Positions 29,490 to 40,930 of a stretch of 64,000 bases of DNA are shown here, piece after piece. The notes under the pieces were generated by a model, which saw only the letters and a list, made by a program, of their open reading frames with translations, was not told the DNA's origin and did no database searches. A program made the translations under genes and the position numbers. Source of the stretch: Talinum fruticosum (lineage: Eukaryota; Streptophyta; Magnoliopsida; Caryophyllales; Talinaceae); assembly GCA_021018815.1 (NCBI GenBank), contig JAITYX010000138.1, forward strand, positions 124,001 through 188,000. The letters are read 5' to 3'. Position 1 is the first letter of the stretch. The number at the start of each line of letters is the position of its first letter.

Positions 29490-32000
29490 TTATTGTCAAC
29501 CTAATTGCACTTGGAAAATAGGCTCATAAAAGTAAACACAATCTAGCTCCCATATATAATCAATGACACCATAATATGACATTTTTGCAACAATGGGATG
29601 TTTGTCCTTGGAGCTCGAAACATGAAGTGCGTGAGCCTCTAATGTGACCCCACTATTTTGCACGGTGCTCCTATTGTAATGGCTCTTTGTATAGAAAGAA
29701 TATCCATTGATGTCATACCAACAGTAAGAAATGACATCCAATTGGGGCCCTCTAGCCAAGCTTATTAAAGTTTGCGAGATATGTTCTTGTGATTCTTCCA
29801 ATTGGCTAATAGTGACTCTATCTCTAAACCAGTTGACAAATGTCCGATTATATTGGGTTAGTACATATGTCTCATGTTTTCCTCGGTATCGTCTCCTTAT
29901 AAGAGATTTATGCTCGTCAATGAACGACTGCACTTCATCAATGGTTTGAGAAATATAAAGATATACTTGATCCGTCATATCCCGATCGATTGCTAGAATT
30001 GTCAGCCCTAGTATCCCCGCCCAGCGATCTTCCCCATTAATCGATATTTTCGAATACCAACTTCCATTTGGGGGTAGTATTCATAGCGAGAACTCAACAC
30101 ACTCCTCGGTTGTGTATGCCTCAACAATGTACCCTTCCGGTCGAGCATCGATTTCTAACATACTCTTCGATAATTTTCATAAAATGTTCAAAAGCGTACA
30201 TCCATCCGTAAAAAACAAAGCCAGAGAATTGCACTTCTCTCACCAAATAGACAACTAGGTGCACCATGATATCAAAAAAAAAAAAAAAGGTGGGAAGTAC
30301 ATCTTAAGTTGGCACAATGTAATGATCACGCCGTACTCAAGATCATCTAGTTTCTCCACATCAACGACTTTGCTACATATGGCATTGCGGAAGAAGCAAA
30401 GTCTTGTAATAGAATGTCTAATATGTTTAGGCATCGTGGCTCGGATAGCAACTGGAAGAATTTCTTGCATCAAAGCGTGGCAATCATGAGATTTAAGATC
30501 GATTAGTCTACAACCGAGTCATCGAAAGGAGTCTTCTAATGTTTTAAGAATATCCTGGTTTCACTTTGAGTTTCTTCAAGGTCTCTCACACAAAAAAATT
30601 TTCCCTTCTACTCAATGTGTAAGAGACCAGCGGCAAATATGTTCTCTTCGCCTTTGGTTATGGTGCTAATTCTTCCCGTATTCCCATTTCACACAAATCG
30701 AGTCTTGCTTTCTCACCATCCTCGGTCTTCCCGATATGTTTAAAAGTATGCCTATGAGACTTTCACATATGTTTTTTCTATATGCATCACATCAAGACTA
30801 TGTCTCACATATAAGTCTTTCCAATATGGAAGATTAAAAAATATTTATCTTTTTTTCCACACATCGTTTTCGGATTGACGTCGGTATGGCATGTCGAACT
30901 CAACATTAAGATCTTTCACTTGTTCATAAATTTGATGTCTTGTTGATGGAGTTAGAGTAGAATCCATCTTGGGTGTACCATTGAAAGCTTACTTTTTCTT
31001 ACGATATTAATGGAAAAAGGGAAGAAACTTTCGATGTCTAAGATAGGCCGTCTATTTTCCGCGCTTAAGATGATAGGAGAAAGTACCCTCGGCTCAAATG
31101 GGGCATGCCTTTTGTCCTTTGACGGTGTAACCAGACAAGTTTCCATATGCAGGGAAGTCATTGATTGTGCTGAAGATCATAGCTCACAATGTAAATTGCT
31201 CTTGACGGTATACATCAAAGCCGAAACACTTTCATCCCACAAGAGTTTTAAATCTTTAACAAGAGGCGCTAAGTACACATCTATATCATTTCCTGGCTAT
31301 TTAGGCCTAGAAATGAGTATTGATAGCATAATGTATTTGCGCTTCATACACAACAATGATGGTAGGTTGTAAAAAGCGAGCCAAGTGTTGTGCTTGCTAC
31401 TAAGGTCACCATGGGGGTTTATTTCATCTGTACAAAGACCCGGATGTAGCTTCGTGCTTTCCTACAAAATTCGAGAACAATGAATCTATCTTCTTCCACT
31501 AAGGAGAATCTGTAGGGTGACGTAGCTTGTCATCATAGCTCTTTCCTCGGCATGCCACGTCAAGTTCTTAGCATCGGTTGCACTTGAAAACAAGCTCTTA
31601 AACCTTAGTATTATTGACAAGTACCATAACACCTTTGGAGGAGGTCCCCAATACTCTCTCCTTCAAAGTTTTTTATTTTGCATCAAGGTACACCACATTT
31701 AAGACATTCGTGTCTATGTGCATGCTTTTTCGCTACAAATATGTAATCGGTCGGGAAGCATGTATCTTAATATACCTCATGCCCATACAACACAATATCC
31801 TCTCGAGCCTCATGTGTACGATTGGGAGGACATTACCTTCGGGAGTATATCTTTGACCACACTGAAAAAGTCTCGTAAAACTTTTGTCACTCCACCCATT
31901 AGCCATTTTTAATTCATCTACCTCAACAGAGCTGATAAACGAGTATATTTATCACACCCCGAGTAAAGAGGCTTCTCCGAATTAGCTAACAATCACTCTA
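29490..32000 (-). pseudogene. CA2 TNP2-like transposase with DUF4218 and DUF4216 regions
   Basis: Catalytic transposase of CACTA elements. On the minus strand, N to C: Transposase_21 region from about 31960 (MANGWSDKSF, then ILCCMGMRYIKIHA, KLRHPTDSP-WKKIDS, LCTDEINPHGDLSSKHNTW, YNLPSLLCMKRKYIMLSILI, PGNDIDVYLAPLVKDLKLLW); a DUF4218-like region (30473-30100: RLCFFRNAICSKVVDVEKLD, LCQLKMYFPPFFF); and a DUF4216-like C-terminus in one open frame (29978-29496: VDEVQSFIDEH-like start, FVNWFRDRV, NGYSFYTKSHYNRSTVQNSG, YYGVIDYIWELDCVYFYEPI). Stops and frame changes occur in the first two regions. The domain order is the standard one for TNP2/TNPD proteins. Confidence 0.85.
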
Positions 32001-33212
32001 ATACATGGGGTTGATCAACAAATTCACCTTCTACTTCATGAACGAGATCTTCGAGTCGATTTTCTAATTCTATACTTGCTACCTTGATTTTCATCATGCC
32101 CTTCCTGTTCTCCTACATCATTATTCATGGACTCCTCTTCCCCATATCATACCCACACCTTATAAGATGTGTCAAATCCATGCAGATATAGGTGACCTTA
32201 TACAACCTTAAGGAGCAATCTACAGGAGTTAAAACACCGTAAACACGGACGAGAATATGGACTATTATCAAAATATGGTTACATGTTCGATGGAAATCTC
32301 TAAAAAGTTGTTAACACCATCACAATATTCTACACCACTATCGTTATAAATCCTAAACCCATGCTCAATCCATACCTTACCCCAAAACAGAAGAAGTAAT
32401 TCACCACATATAGTTTGAATAGTGCGTACTTTCATCATTTAATTACTCACAATATTATCACGTGAGCCGAAGATCCTTCTATAGGGATAGATGGTGTTAA
32501 ACCTATTCAAGAATAATATAACCCTAGACCGTGTAGCAAAATCTTATCTTACATTTGACAAAATTCCGACGAGCATTTCTCCTTAGTCCTTCAAGTATAA
32601 CATACGAAAACGAAATGGCTAATGTGTATATCCTTACTTAATTATATGGTAACATAACGTAAGGACATACACATCAAACTCGTCGTCATCATAATTGCAC
32701 CCAAAGAACAATAGGGAAATGAGCACCATGATATCTTGTCAAATGTATGATAAAGATAATAATAGCCTCAAAACCTATTATCATATTATTCTCAAACTGT
32801 CCAACATAGATAATTCAAAAACCTATACATACCAAGCTACAATCTTTAACGCTATATGCACATTTATGCACTTAACGCGACATAGGATAACTTGTTATGT
32901 ATAGATTTTTAACGGGTTCTCTGACCTTATGAAATGCATAGGATAATTTATGAAAAGCATAGATTGATAAGCCAAATAAGCACAATTTTATACAATTAAG
33001 CATGTCATTTATCAAATTATATGAAAAACAAAAAGAGGTTATTTAGTATATTTCTCTTTATTATTAATTGGTTATAAGTTCTGTTTTTAATTGTTAAATT
33101 TCTCTTTTTTCTTAAATGATTATATGTTCTTTTTTTGTAGTGGTTAAATTTCTCTTTTTCAAATACATATATAGCCTTTTTCCCTCTATTAGGTGTGTAA
33201 GAGGGTGTTTAG

Positions 33213-33225
33213 GTGTGTGTGTGTG

Positions 33226-33263
<38 letters not shown>
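33213..33263. repeat. (GT)n(AT)n microsatellite
   Basis: About nine GT repeats (33213-33230) run into about fifteen AT repeats ending at 33263. Confidence 0.95.
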
Positions 33264-33265
<2 letters not shown>

Positions 33266-34055
33266 AGTTTCCTTTTACTTACAATTTTGATGTATTATAC
33301 ATTATCATAAACTAGACATGATTTTTATTGAAGTTTTACATAATGCATAGGACAATGAATATGAATAAAAATTCGAGGCCACCTTTTAATTTAGTTTAAC
33401 GACCCAAGACATAACAGGAACCAGATTTCATAGGACGCTTGTTGTCTTTAACAATGAGGTTGGGTTCACAAGGAAAAACATAGAGTATATCTACGTTACC
33501 AGTCTATCCATAAAGAAATGGAAGATAGCTAAAGGTTTGAAATGGAAGAAAAGGTGATAAACAATGAGAAAACTAGTAATAATTCCCTATTGTTTATCAT
33601 CTTTTTTCATTTGAACCCTTCACCCCTCTTCCTATTTTTCTTAGACCGACTTCATTGCACGTACACTCCATGTTTTGCCTTGTTAACCTGACCTCATTGT
33701 TAAAGGCAACAAGGGTCATGGAAACTCCGGTTCTTATTATGTCTTCGATCGTTAAAGCAAATTAAAAGATGGCCTCGACATTTTACTCATATTCATTATT
33801 GTCTTATGCATTATCTAAACATAAAAAAATCATGTATTCTAGTTTACGATCATGCATAATACAACAAACTCGCAAATAAAAGGAAACTAAAAATTTTGAT
33901 AATTTGATAAATGAGTCCACCCCAACATCACTTCATCAAAATAAAAAAATTTGGGTACAAATTTATCTTTTTGACAAGGTTTTGGGGATAGCCCTATATT
34001 CAAAAATCTTTCCAATTATGTACAATTTCTATTAAATTTTCTCCTATTTTATCCT

Positions 34056-34250
34056 GAAACCCTAAGCCATAAATCTTTCCACTTTCCTAAACCCTAAATA
34101 AAAAATTTGTCCATTTCCCCAACCTCTTAACCATAAATCTTTCTATTTTTCTAAACCCTAAACCATATGCTATAACTCTTTCGATTTACCATCCTAACTA
34201 TCATTTTATTTCCTTAAATAAATTAAATCCTAAACCCCTAAACCCATTTG
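34056..34250. promoter_or_regulatory. Cluster of telo-box-like AAACCCTAA motifs in CA2
   Basis: At least four AAACCCTAA or CTAAACCC motifs (e.g. 34056, 34089, 34155, 34230) in AT-rich sequence. Telo-boxes occur in many plant promoters and leaders. They are scattered rather than a pure array, so this is not an interstitial telomere. Confidence 0.5.
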
Positions 34251-34399
34251 TCAAAATCTTAAACATTTGAAGAATTTCCAACTTCACAAAGTAAACAAAT
34301 ATTAGGCACATGCTCAATAAACTATTCAGCATTTAAACAATCTCAAACATTACCCACATTCTAAACATCCCAACTAAGTACCACAAATACATTCAACAT

Positions 34400-34996
34400 T
34401 CAACTGCCATGTTTTGCAAATAACTTAAAGCGAAAAATATGCGAGGGAGAGAGATTCATACCTGATGAATGACGACAAAGGAGAGAGCAAGCGAGAGGTA
34501 GAGGCGAAGCAACCACGATGACGAGTGAGAGACAAGAGTGAGAGGAGGGACAATGACAGCTCAATGACGGAAAGGTGAGTAACACTGGCAATGAGAGCAT
34601 ACTAGCGACAAGACGAAGAGATCTAGTAGATCTAGATCCGTACTAGTACACGAGAGCAACCGGAGAGGGAGAGTAAGAGTGAGAGTAGAGAGCAGATTGT
34701 GAAACTGTGGTGAGGAGCCCTTCTCGCGTGTTTAGGTATAGATCCGAGAGACACATTTCACTACGAGTTCATTGAAAGAACCGTAGTCATAAATAACATA
34801 TTACTACGATTCTTTCACAGAGCCGTATAAAAAGTCTAAAGGTTGTCCTATTACAATGGTTCAATGAAAGAACCGTAGTAATAGGTTTATTAAAACACTA
34901 CTTATTTACAATAACGACACCGCCTCTTTTTTTATGATGGTTTTGTTTATGAGTGTTGTTAACGACCCGTTTTTAAAAGTCATTTTTATAGTCGTG
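34400..34996. repeat. CA2 GA-rich block and right subterminal repeats
   Basis: 34440-34735 is purine-rich (GAGAGAG), like the 20590-20700 block of CA1. 34760-34900 carries hairpin-type units (ACTACGAGTTC...GAACCGTAGT; ACAATGGTTC...GAACCGTAGTAATAGG), then the decayed terminal repeat to 34996. Confidence 0.65.
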
Positions 34997-35230
34997 AAAG
35001 GAGTCACTAAAGGCCTCCCAAACGGAATATCTTTGTGACACAAAAGGGAGTGCTAGAGTGCACAGTTTGGCACATTCCTAATAGGGGTGTTATAAGGGCA
35101 AGTCATACAATCCTCGCCAAGTTTAAGATGGTTATTATTTTCCTTACCTAAGGGTCGAGGAGATATACTACTCTAAAGACCTACTGGGGATGGAGGAGAA
35201 AGAGACCACAACGAGAGCAAATGTTTTAGT
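34997..35230 (-). pseudogene. Unidentified gag-like coding remnant, right part
   Basis: Continuation of the remnant split by CA2. Minus-strand pieces read MTKTFALVVVSFSSIPSRSL and, after a frame change, KENNNHLKLGEDCMTCPYNT. No family recognised. With the left part it would form one decayed transcription unit on the minus strand. Confidence 0.3.
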
Positions 35231-36147
35231 CATTTTTCTAATATATAAAATCTTGGAGGTTTGAAGTTCTAAGTTCAATATCAAAGTTCAAACTACACAC
35301 GCTAAGTTCATATAGAAAAATTTGGATTCAAGGTCAAGGAACTTAAATTACAAGTTTGAGACTCAAAATAAATTAGAAGAAAAAAGTTTAGAATGGAATC
35401 ATACCTTGAAGAGGTTGAAGGAGTTGAAGTTTAGATGTAGGGGTTTAGAGATCGGCGTCGTTTGGAGTATTAGTCACTTAAAGCTTCCACTTTCTCTTTC
35501 TTCCTCTGTATCTTTCTCTCTCTCTCTCTCTCTACAAAGTGAGATTGGTGGATTAGAATTATGGTGGGGTAAAAACTAACCCACTTGAGGCTATATATAA
35601 AGGCTTTTAGGGTAAAAAATCAAATGGAGAAGAAATATTGCGCAAAATAGGAAAGAAAAATCATAAAATATTCGACAATAAAAGGCGAAAATTATGGAGG
35701 ACATCTCTCTATCTCCTCGTGGCTTTTCTCTCTCCTCGTAGGGTCATCTCTCTTCATGGGGATCCCTCAAAGCCCTCATTATCCTCATCTCTGTCTCCTC
35801 TTTTGATGCAAGCTCTTTGTTTCCCCTTCAAGGCCTGAGTATCGAGCCCTTGCTTTTCTTTCCCTCTTTTGCTACCACCGGCCTGATCTCTCTCTCCTCT
35901 TGTTTCTGCTCCACCCAACGTGCTTGAGAGCGCTTTTTTATTAGTTTTTTTGTCAATTATACAAATTTGACATATTTTTGCTTAAAATTATCCATAGTTA
36001 CTATGAAATAGCATAGTATTCGTATTTTCTAAACTGAATATTTAAAAATATTGAAAACATTTGTTATGGTATTTATGTGACGACCTGATTAAGTTGATTG
36101 GCTTGACCACTTGACTCGTTTAAATAAGGCCAATGAAAGGTTCGGTC
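35231..36147. other. Spacer with promoter-like features, no gene recognised
   Basis: Contains a CT repeat (35515-35534), a TATATATAAAGG motif (35594-35605) and pyrimidine-rich sequence at 35700-35930. A possible plus-strand gypsy-type LTR start, TGTGACGACCTG, lies at 36076 and would be interrupted by SV4 72 bp later. No open frame here looks like a protein of known type. Confidence 0.4.
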
Positions 36148-37476
36148 CGAAGGATTGCTCTTCGAGATGTTAAGTCACCCTAGAGGGGGTGAATAGGGTG
36201 ATAGAAGATTTTTGCAGATTAACAAAGAATTCTGCACAGCAATGACTTCGAAAATAATTCTAGATTGGACTAAAAAACAAACAAGACACATAAACCCTCC
36301 CGGAGCGAGAAAACCACGGACAATGCTAATCCAAGCATTAAGTCAAATCCACTATTTTCAATCCACAAAATACAAGGATTGACTGAGGTAACCTTTATAG
36401 CTAAGGGACAATTAAGTTGAGTTAACCCTTACAACTTAGTCAAGGGACTTTATAGAGAAACGAAAATGTAAGAGTGATTACAAGACTTTTCTCTTTACAA
36501 CTCATAAAGTAAGAACTTAAGAAGTAGAGTTGTAAAAGCTAGAAGATTGAGTGAGAGTAGAATATGTTCAGTTCCATCAATCTTCAATTCTTATAAAAAT
36601 GCTTCTATTTATACACAGCAGGGCGAGTAAGTATTGAGACTAGTTACGGACTTCGAGCTTTACTAGCCGTTGTAACGGTTAATCCGAGTTACTCGGAAAA
36701 GGTGTCGTTGCAAAATGAATGTTATGCTTTGGTCCTTGGCTTAAAAAGTAGTCCATCCCACTGGTGGTGACTGAAATATGGGGTGGAAACAACCATTAGA
36801 CTCAGAGTTTTTGTTTACCGGATATGGTAACAAACAACCCTCACACGGTGTCCGAGCCTTGTCGAAAAAAGGTGCTTTTCTATATGTTGGTGTTTAACAA
36901 TAGGAAGCCGGTTGCTTTCTATTTTGAAAATAAGACTAAAATACTTTAATCAACATGCAAAAGAAAATCAAAGTGGTACTCAAAGTATAAAAATACTTTG
37001 GTATAAGATTAGGCAAAGATAATAATTAATTCATGATAATTAACCGCTTAATTATCCTTAATTTAAAAGAGTGGAATTTTTGAAGTCTAATATTCAATAA
37101 GTTCAAATTCCATTTTGAGTTAATCCTTTAAATGATCAAGGTATTAAGATTAAATAAGCAAAATGCATAAACTTGATCGGGTAAATAATTTCATACAATA
37201 AACTGACATAGAAAAGAGTATTAATGCAGTAATTCATTTTCGGTTAGAACAAAAAGTAAGTGCTCAAAATATGAAGTGTTTGTGAAATTATTTACTCATA
37301 CCATCTTTCTAGGTTGTGTCTAAGTGGGTCAAAAACCCAATTAAGTGCATTATACCCAAGGGTTGGTTTCTAAGTGGGCCAAACATTATTGAAAACTTAA
37401 GGATGAGATTCGTAAATACTTAGAATGACTTGAAATCAAAACCATAAATATATGGAGAGTTATACATGAGTCTTCA
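36148..37476 (-). repeat. SV4 3' LTR (1329 bp)
   Basis: Starts CGAAGG (T to C at the first base) and ends GTCTTCA at 37476, with a polypurine tract next to it. Dyad CCGTTGTAACGG at 36667-36678, 53 bp from TATAAATA (36606-36613, minus). Confidence 0.87.
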
Positions 37477-37500
37477 ATCTCCCCTTTTTGATGAAAGGCA
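37477..37500 (-). promoter_or_regulatory. SV4 polypurine tract
   Basis: Sense-strand CAAAAAGGGGAGAT abuts the LTR. Further AGGGGAG tracts lie near 37772 and 37805. Confidence 0.7.
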
Positions 37501-37914
37501 TTCCGTACTTAAGATAAAAGCTAAAATTTCAAAGACTTAAGTTTTCATGGCATTTTGAGCAAAGCAAAAATATCGAGTATACCTATCAAAGTATCGAGCA
37601 TACACTTTGGAGCATACGTATCAAAGTGTTATGAGCAAGTATTAGAGCAGAGATAAAGTATATCGGATTAAAGATAAACTATAAAAGATATAACTCAATT
37701 AAGCTCATAAGTAGGAAAATTTCATTGAAACTCGAAAGTGTCATACATAAATACAAAAAAACCTTAGGAAAGAAAACTCCCCTAAGCCAAACATCTATCT
37801 TTTTCTCTCCCCTATGCATTTCATTAAAAATAAATGAGGGAGGTATCAACAGAAAAGTACGAGAGATGGTGGACAAAAAAATTGAAATTAAGAGGGAGGT
37901 AGAGCACAGTGGGT

Positions 37915-38859
37915 TATGGTAGAAGAACAGGGGCCTCGTCCGTGTCTGCAGACCTTATGTAGAGGCAGCTGGGCGAGGCAAAAGTAAGGGCAAGTCAAGG
38001 ACTTAAAGTGTACTCCTGCGAATCGGAGGTTGTTCATCCTCTCGGTTCTTCTTCTCAGCCCTCACCCTCTTTAGCTTGAGGTTGTTGAACCGAGGAGACA
38101 GCCTTAGACTAGCCAGCATCGCTAACCTTTTCGAGGTAGACTAAGTATGATATAAGGAGATCCCATCGAGTTCTTTCTCCTCTTGGCCCTCAGCTGAGGT
38201 CGCTTCAGTTCCTTCTACTCCTTCTTCTCCTTCGGCTCAAAGTCAAAAGAGCTCAAGGACTCTAAGGAGGCTTCTTTAGAGTGACGGTTTGAGTCCTCAG
38301 CTGCTTTGGATCTTTTCTCCTGGAGGCGGCGAATCCGATCTTGTTGGTGCTTGATCACCTCCTTGAATTTGCTAACTAGTGCTTGACTCGATCAATTTGG
38401 CGTAGAGTCGTGCTTTGAAATTGAGTCAAGATTGGCATGAAAGCCCGGAAAGCCGACGTAGTTGATCTGTAGCTCTTTGGCTAGAGTTGCAAAATAGGAT
38501 GTACCTTCGAAGCAATTCGAGAGAAGGGGCAGTCTGGGAAGATAAAGGTCCAATTGTGAGAAAAGGAGTCTCGGAGTCTTTCTAAGTATGAGGTGGACGA
38601 GGATGTGCCAGCTCGAAGTATGAGCCCGGACACCAAGTCAGATTTCCTAGTATCCTAAACCGAGGAGTTCATTTTTATCGCTATAGACAGCTAACTCAAT
38701 AAATTTGTGTGGATTAGAAGGAAATCCACCTTGAATTGAGCGAAAACAGCACAAAGTAAAGCTCCAAAGGGAAGAGGGGCTTTTTTCGATATGAGGGAAC
38801 ATAAGCAATCTGTTCAAAGATGAAAGGAAAGAGATCAACCTCATACCCTTCAAGGATAT
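37915..38859 (-). pseudogene. SV4 ORF3, C-terminal part
   Basis: C-terminal two-thirds of ORF3 of SV4. The middle-domain end reads IPEGYEVDLFPFI-like at 38860-38800 and GALLCAVF at about 38770. Acidic and Ser-rich sequence follows to about 38040, corresponding to the Glu-rich tail of the SV3 copy. It is cut at 38859 by SV5; the N-terminal part lies at 44385-44982. Many stops. Function unknown. Confidence 0.65.
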
Positions 38860-40505
38860 TGAAAGTTTGCTCTTGGAGAGGTTAAGTCGCCCTATAGGGG
38901 GTGAATAGGGTGTTGGAAGATTTTAAATAAAAATCAAACTCTTTTTGCACAAAACTGAATAAAAAGCAAATTCCGAGTCTAGATTGGACTCGGAAAGATA
39001 ATAACACGAGATATACCTAGAAACCCTCCTAGAGTAGAAAACCACTGGACGAGTGTCAATCCGGACACCAAGTCAAATCCACTAATTGAATCCTCAATTA
39101 TAATTAATATGATTATCGAGATTTGTTCCCAAATAAATCTATTGCCATTTTCCCGGGCTTAGAATTTACCTTAACTAACCGACCTAGTACTTCCAAGTTA
39201 AAGTTACCTTATCAACTTGGGATCATCCAATTTTTCCCAAGGTTAAAAGTTCCCTTATCTAACCCGAGTACTCCCAAACTAAGGTAACCTTTATAGTTTG
39301 GGACAACCGAGTTGAGGTAACCTTTACAACTCGGTTAGAGAGAAAGAGTAGACGAGTAGTAAGAATTACAATACAAGCTGACTTAGAAGAATACAACTCG
39401 GAATATTATTACAATTTGGGAGTTGTATGCTAGAGCAGATCTTCGATATGGTCTCTCTTTTTCTTCCATTCCTCATTTGAAATCTTGTGCTAAGGCCTCT
39501 ATAAATAGTATGCCTTGAAGAGATAGTAGTTGAGCCTCTAACGTCTTTCTGTTGAAGCTGCTGAATCAACAAGCCGTTGTAACGGATAGTATGAGTCACT
39601 CAGCTTTCTTAACCACCTTAAAATAGCCACTTGTGCCTTGGTCCTAGCTCCAAACAACTCTTTTTCCATTTATTATAAACTGGAAAAGTAGATAGAAAAG
39701 ACCGTTAGACAGAAATAAAATATTGCCCAAAACAATAATAGACAAGGTTGTTAGTCCATTCCGAGCTATTGCAGAAATTCCACCTTTTTGTCCGACGGTG
39801 CTTTAATGGTCGAAGCCTTTTGTTTTGGGTTTTTATTTAGATAATTGACATTACAAAAACCTACAAAAACATTAAGCACAATGGTTCTCAAAGTATAAAT
39901 GTACTTTGGTCCATAATTAGATAAGGATTAGTTTAAATAAAGCATTTAATGACTAATTACCTTAATCTATTAATATGGAATATTTCAAGTCCAATATTCA
40001 ATATACTCAGATTCCGGATATGCCAAAACTCATAAATAAATCATTCAATATTTAATGGGCACATGAGTTATTTAGACATTTTACAATTACGCATGATTAA
40101 ACAAATAATAGCGTAAGTTTCAGGTTAAAGCATGATTCATATAATTGAATCCCATATCAAACCATGATGTTTCCCATGATAAAATACACATGTTAAATAT
40201 GAGATAGTGTAGGCAAACTAAATGTCCGAGTTTGATCGAGTAGGTCGGAATATGACATCCGAGTAGGTCGGTCTAACTCGGTTTGTCATAACTAACTCGG
40301 ATTCTACTTTCGAGTCTCGGACTTAGTGAGATAATCTTAATATATTAAGTCCGAGTTCAATCAAGAATAAGTCATATTGAAATTATAAAGCATATGACTT
40401 AGTTAAATGAATTTTTATACGATGCTTCTTTTTTATCCTAAATTTAGATGAATACATGAAATGAAAACATATTCAAGGGGTTACTCGGTCATACCTTAGT
40501 CTTCA
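38860..40505 (-). repeat. SV5 3' LTR (1646 bp)
   Basis: Starts TGAAAG at 38860 and ends AGTCTTCA at 40505, next to the polypurine tract (40506-40522; sense CAAAAAGGGGGAT). Contains the dyad CCGTTGTAACGG (39574-39585). Compared with other SV LTRs it carries an extra repeat of the 'acctagtact...aagtt' block near 39180-39290. Confidence 0.9.
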
Positions 40506-40930
40506 ATCCCCCTTTTTGATGAAAGGCATTCAATCAAATAATGACTCAAAGAAATTCATCATAATTATCTATTATAATTAAAATGACATGAGGAGCATTT
40601 TAAATTTGTGAAGCTTTTCAAAATTTGCTCGCCCTAAACCATTGAACTCCCTTAGCGAGATGAATCCACAAAGTTCATTATTCTCTCCCCGTAATGCATT
40701 TCATAAAAAATAAACAAGGAGATAATGAGTTGTTGAACACAAGAATTATAGATACCAATTGAATGTAATGATAAGTAAGGTCAGTCATACCTTAGTTGAT
40801 GTCCGAAATGATATTATCAAGGAGATAACTAGACTTTTACCCGAGTGCTTTTCCAAATCTCTAGCTTACCAAGTTAAAATTCCGAGCACTATTTGAGGGT
40901 CGGACTCGAGTCTTCCTTTGCTTTGTAGTG
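40506..40930 (-). other. SV5 residual 3' untranslated region
   Basis: Polypurine tract, two further CCCCT-type tracts (about 40655 and 40686) and sequence with no coding. The junction with gag sequence, where pol and ORF3 are missing, falls at about 40900-40930. Confidence 0.65.

Larger units (their letters stand above)
32001..34380. other. CA2 upstream noncoding region
   Basis: AT-rich sequence upstream of the transposase, with no recognised coding. It holds a (GT)n(AT)n microsatellite (33213-33263), and at 34056-34250 a cluster of AAACCCTAA-type motifs. It may contain the promoter and leader of the transposase gene. Confidence 0.45.
27593..34996 (-). mobile_element. CA2: large CACTA (En/Spm-like) transposon, 7404 bp
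   Basis: Left end CACTACTACGGGAACCAC at 27593; right end on the opposite strand CACGACTATAAAAATGAC, a decayed inverted repeat ending at 34996. Flanking 3 bp are AGA (27590-27592) and AAA (34997-34999). Both subterminal zones hold hairpin-type repeats with TACTACGGTT/AACCGTAGTA cores. A TNP2-type transposase remnant lies on the minus strand at 29490-32000. It once had the coding of an autonomous element, but the transposase has several stops. It is inserted in an older gag-like remnant. Confidence 0.88.

Noticed and set aside
33116..33310. Frame running through the (GT)n(AT)n repeat
   Set aside because: Encodes a simple YIYI repeat from microsatellite DNA.
34056..34250. Interstitial telomere repeat
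   Set aside because: The AAACCCTAA motifs are separated by unrelated AT-rich sequence and are few; telo-box-like promoter motifs fit better.
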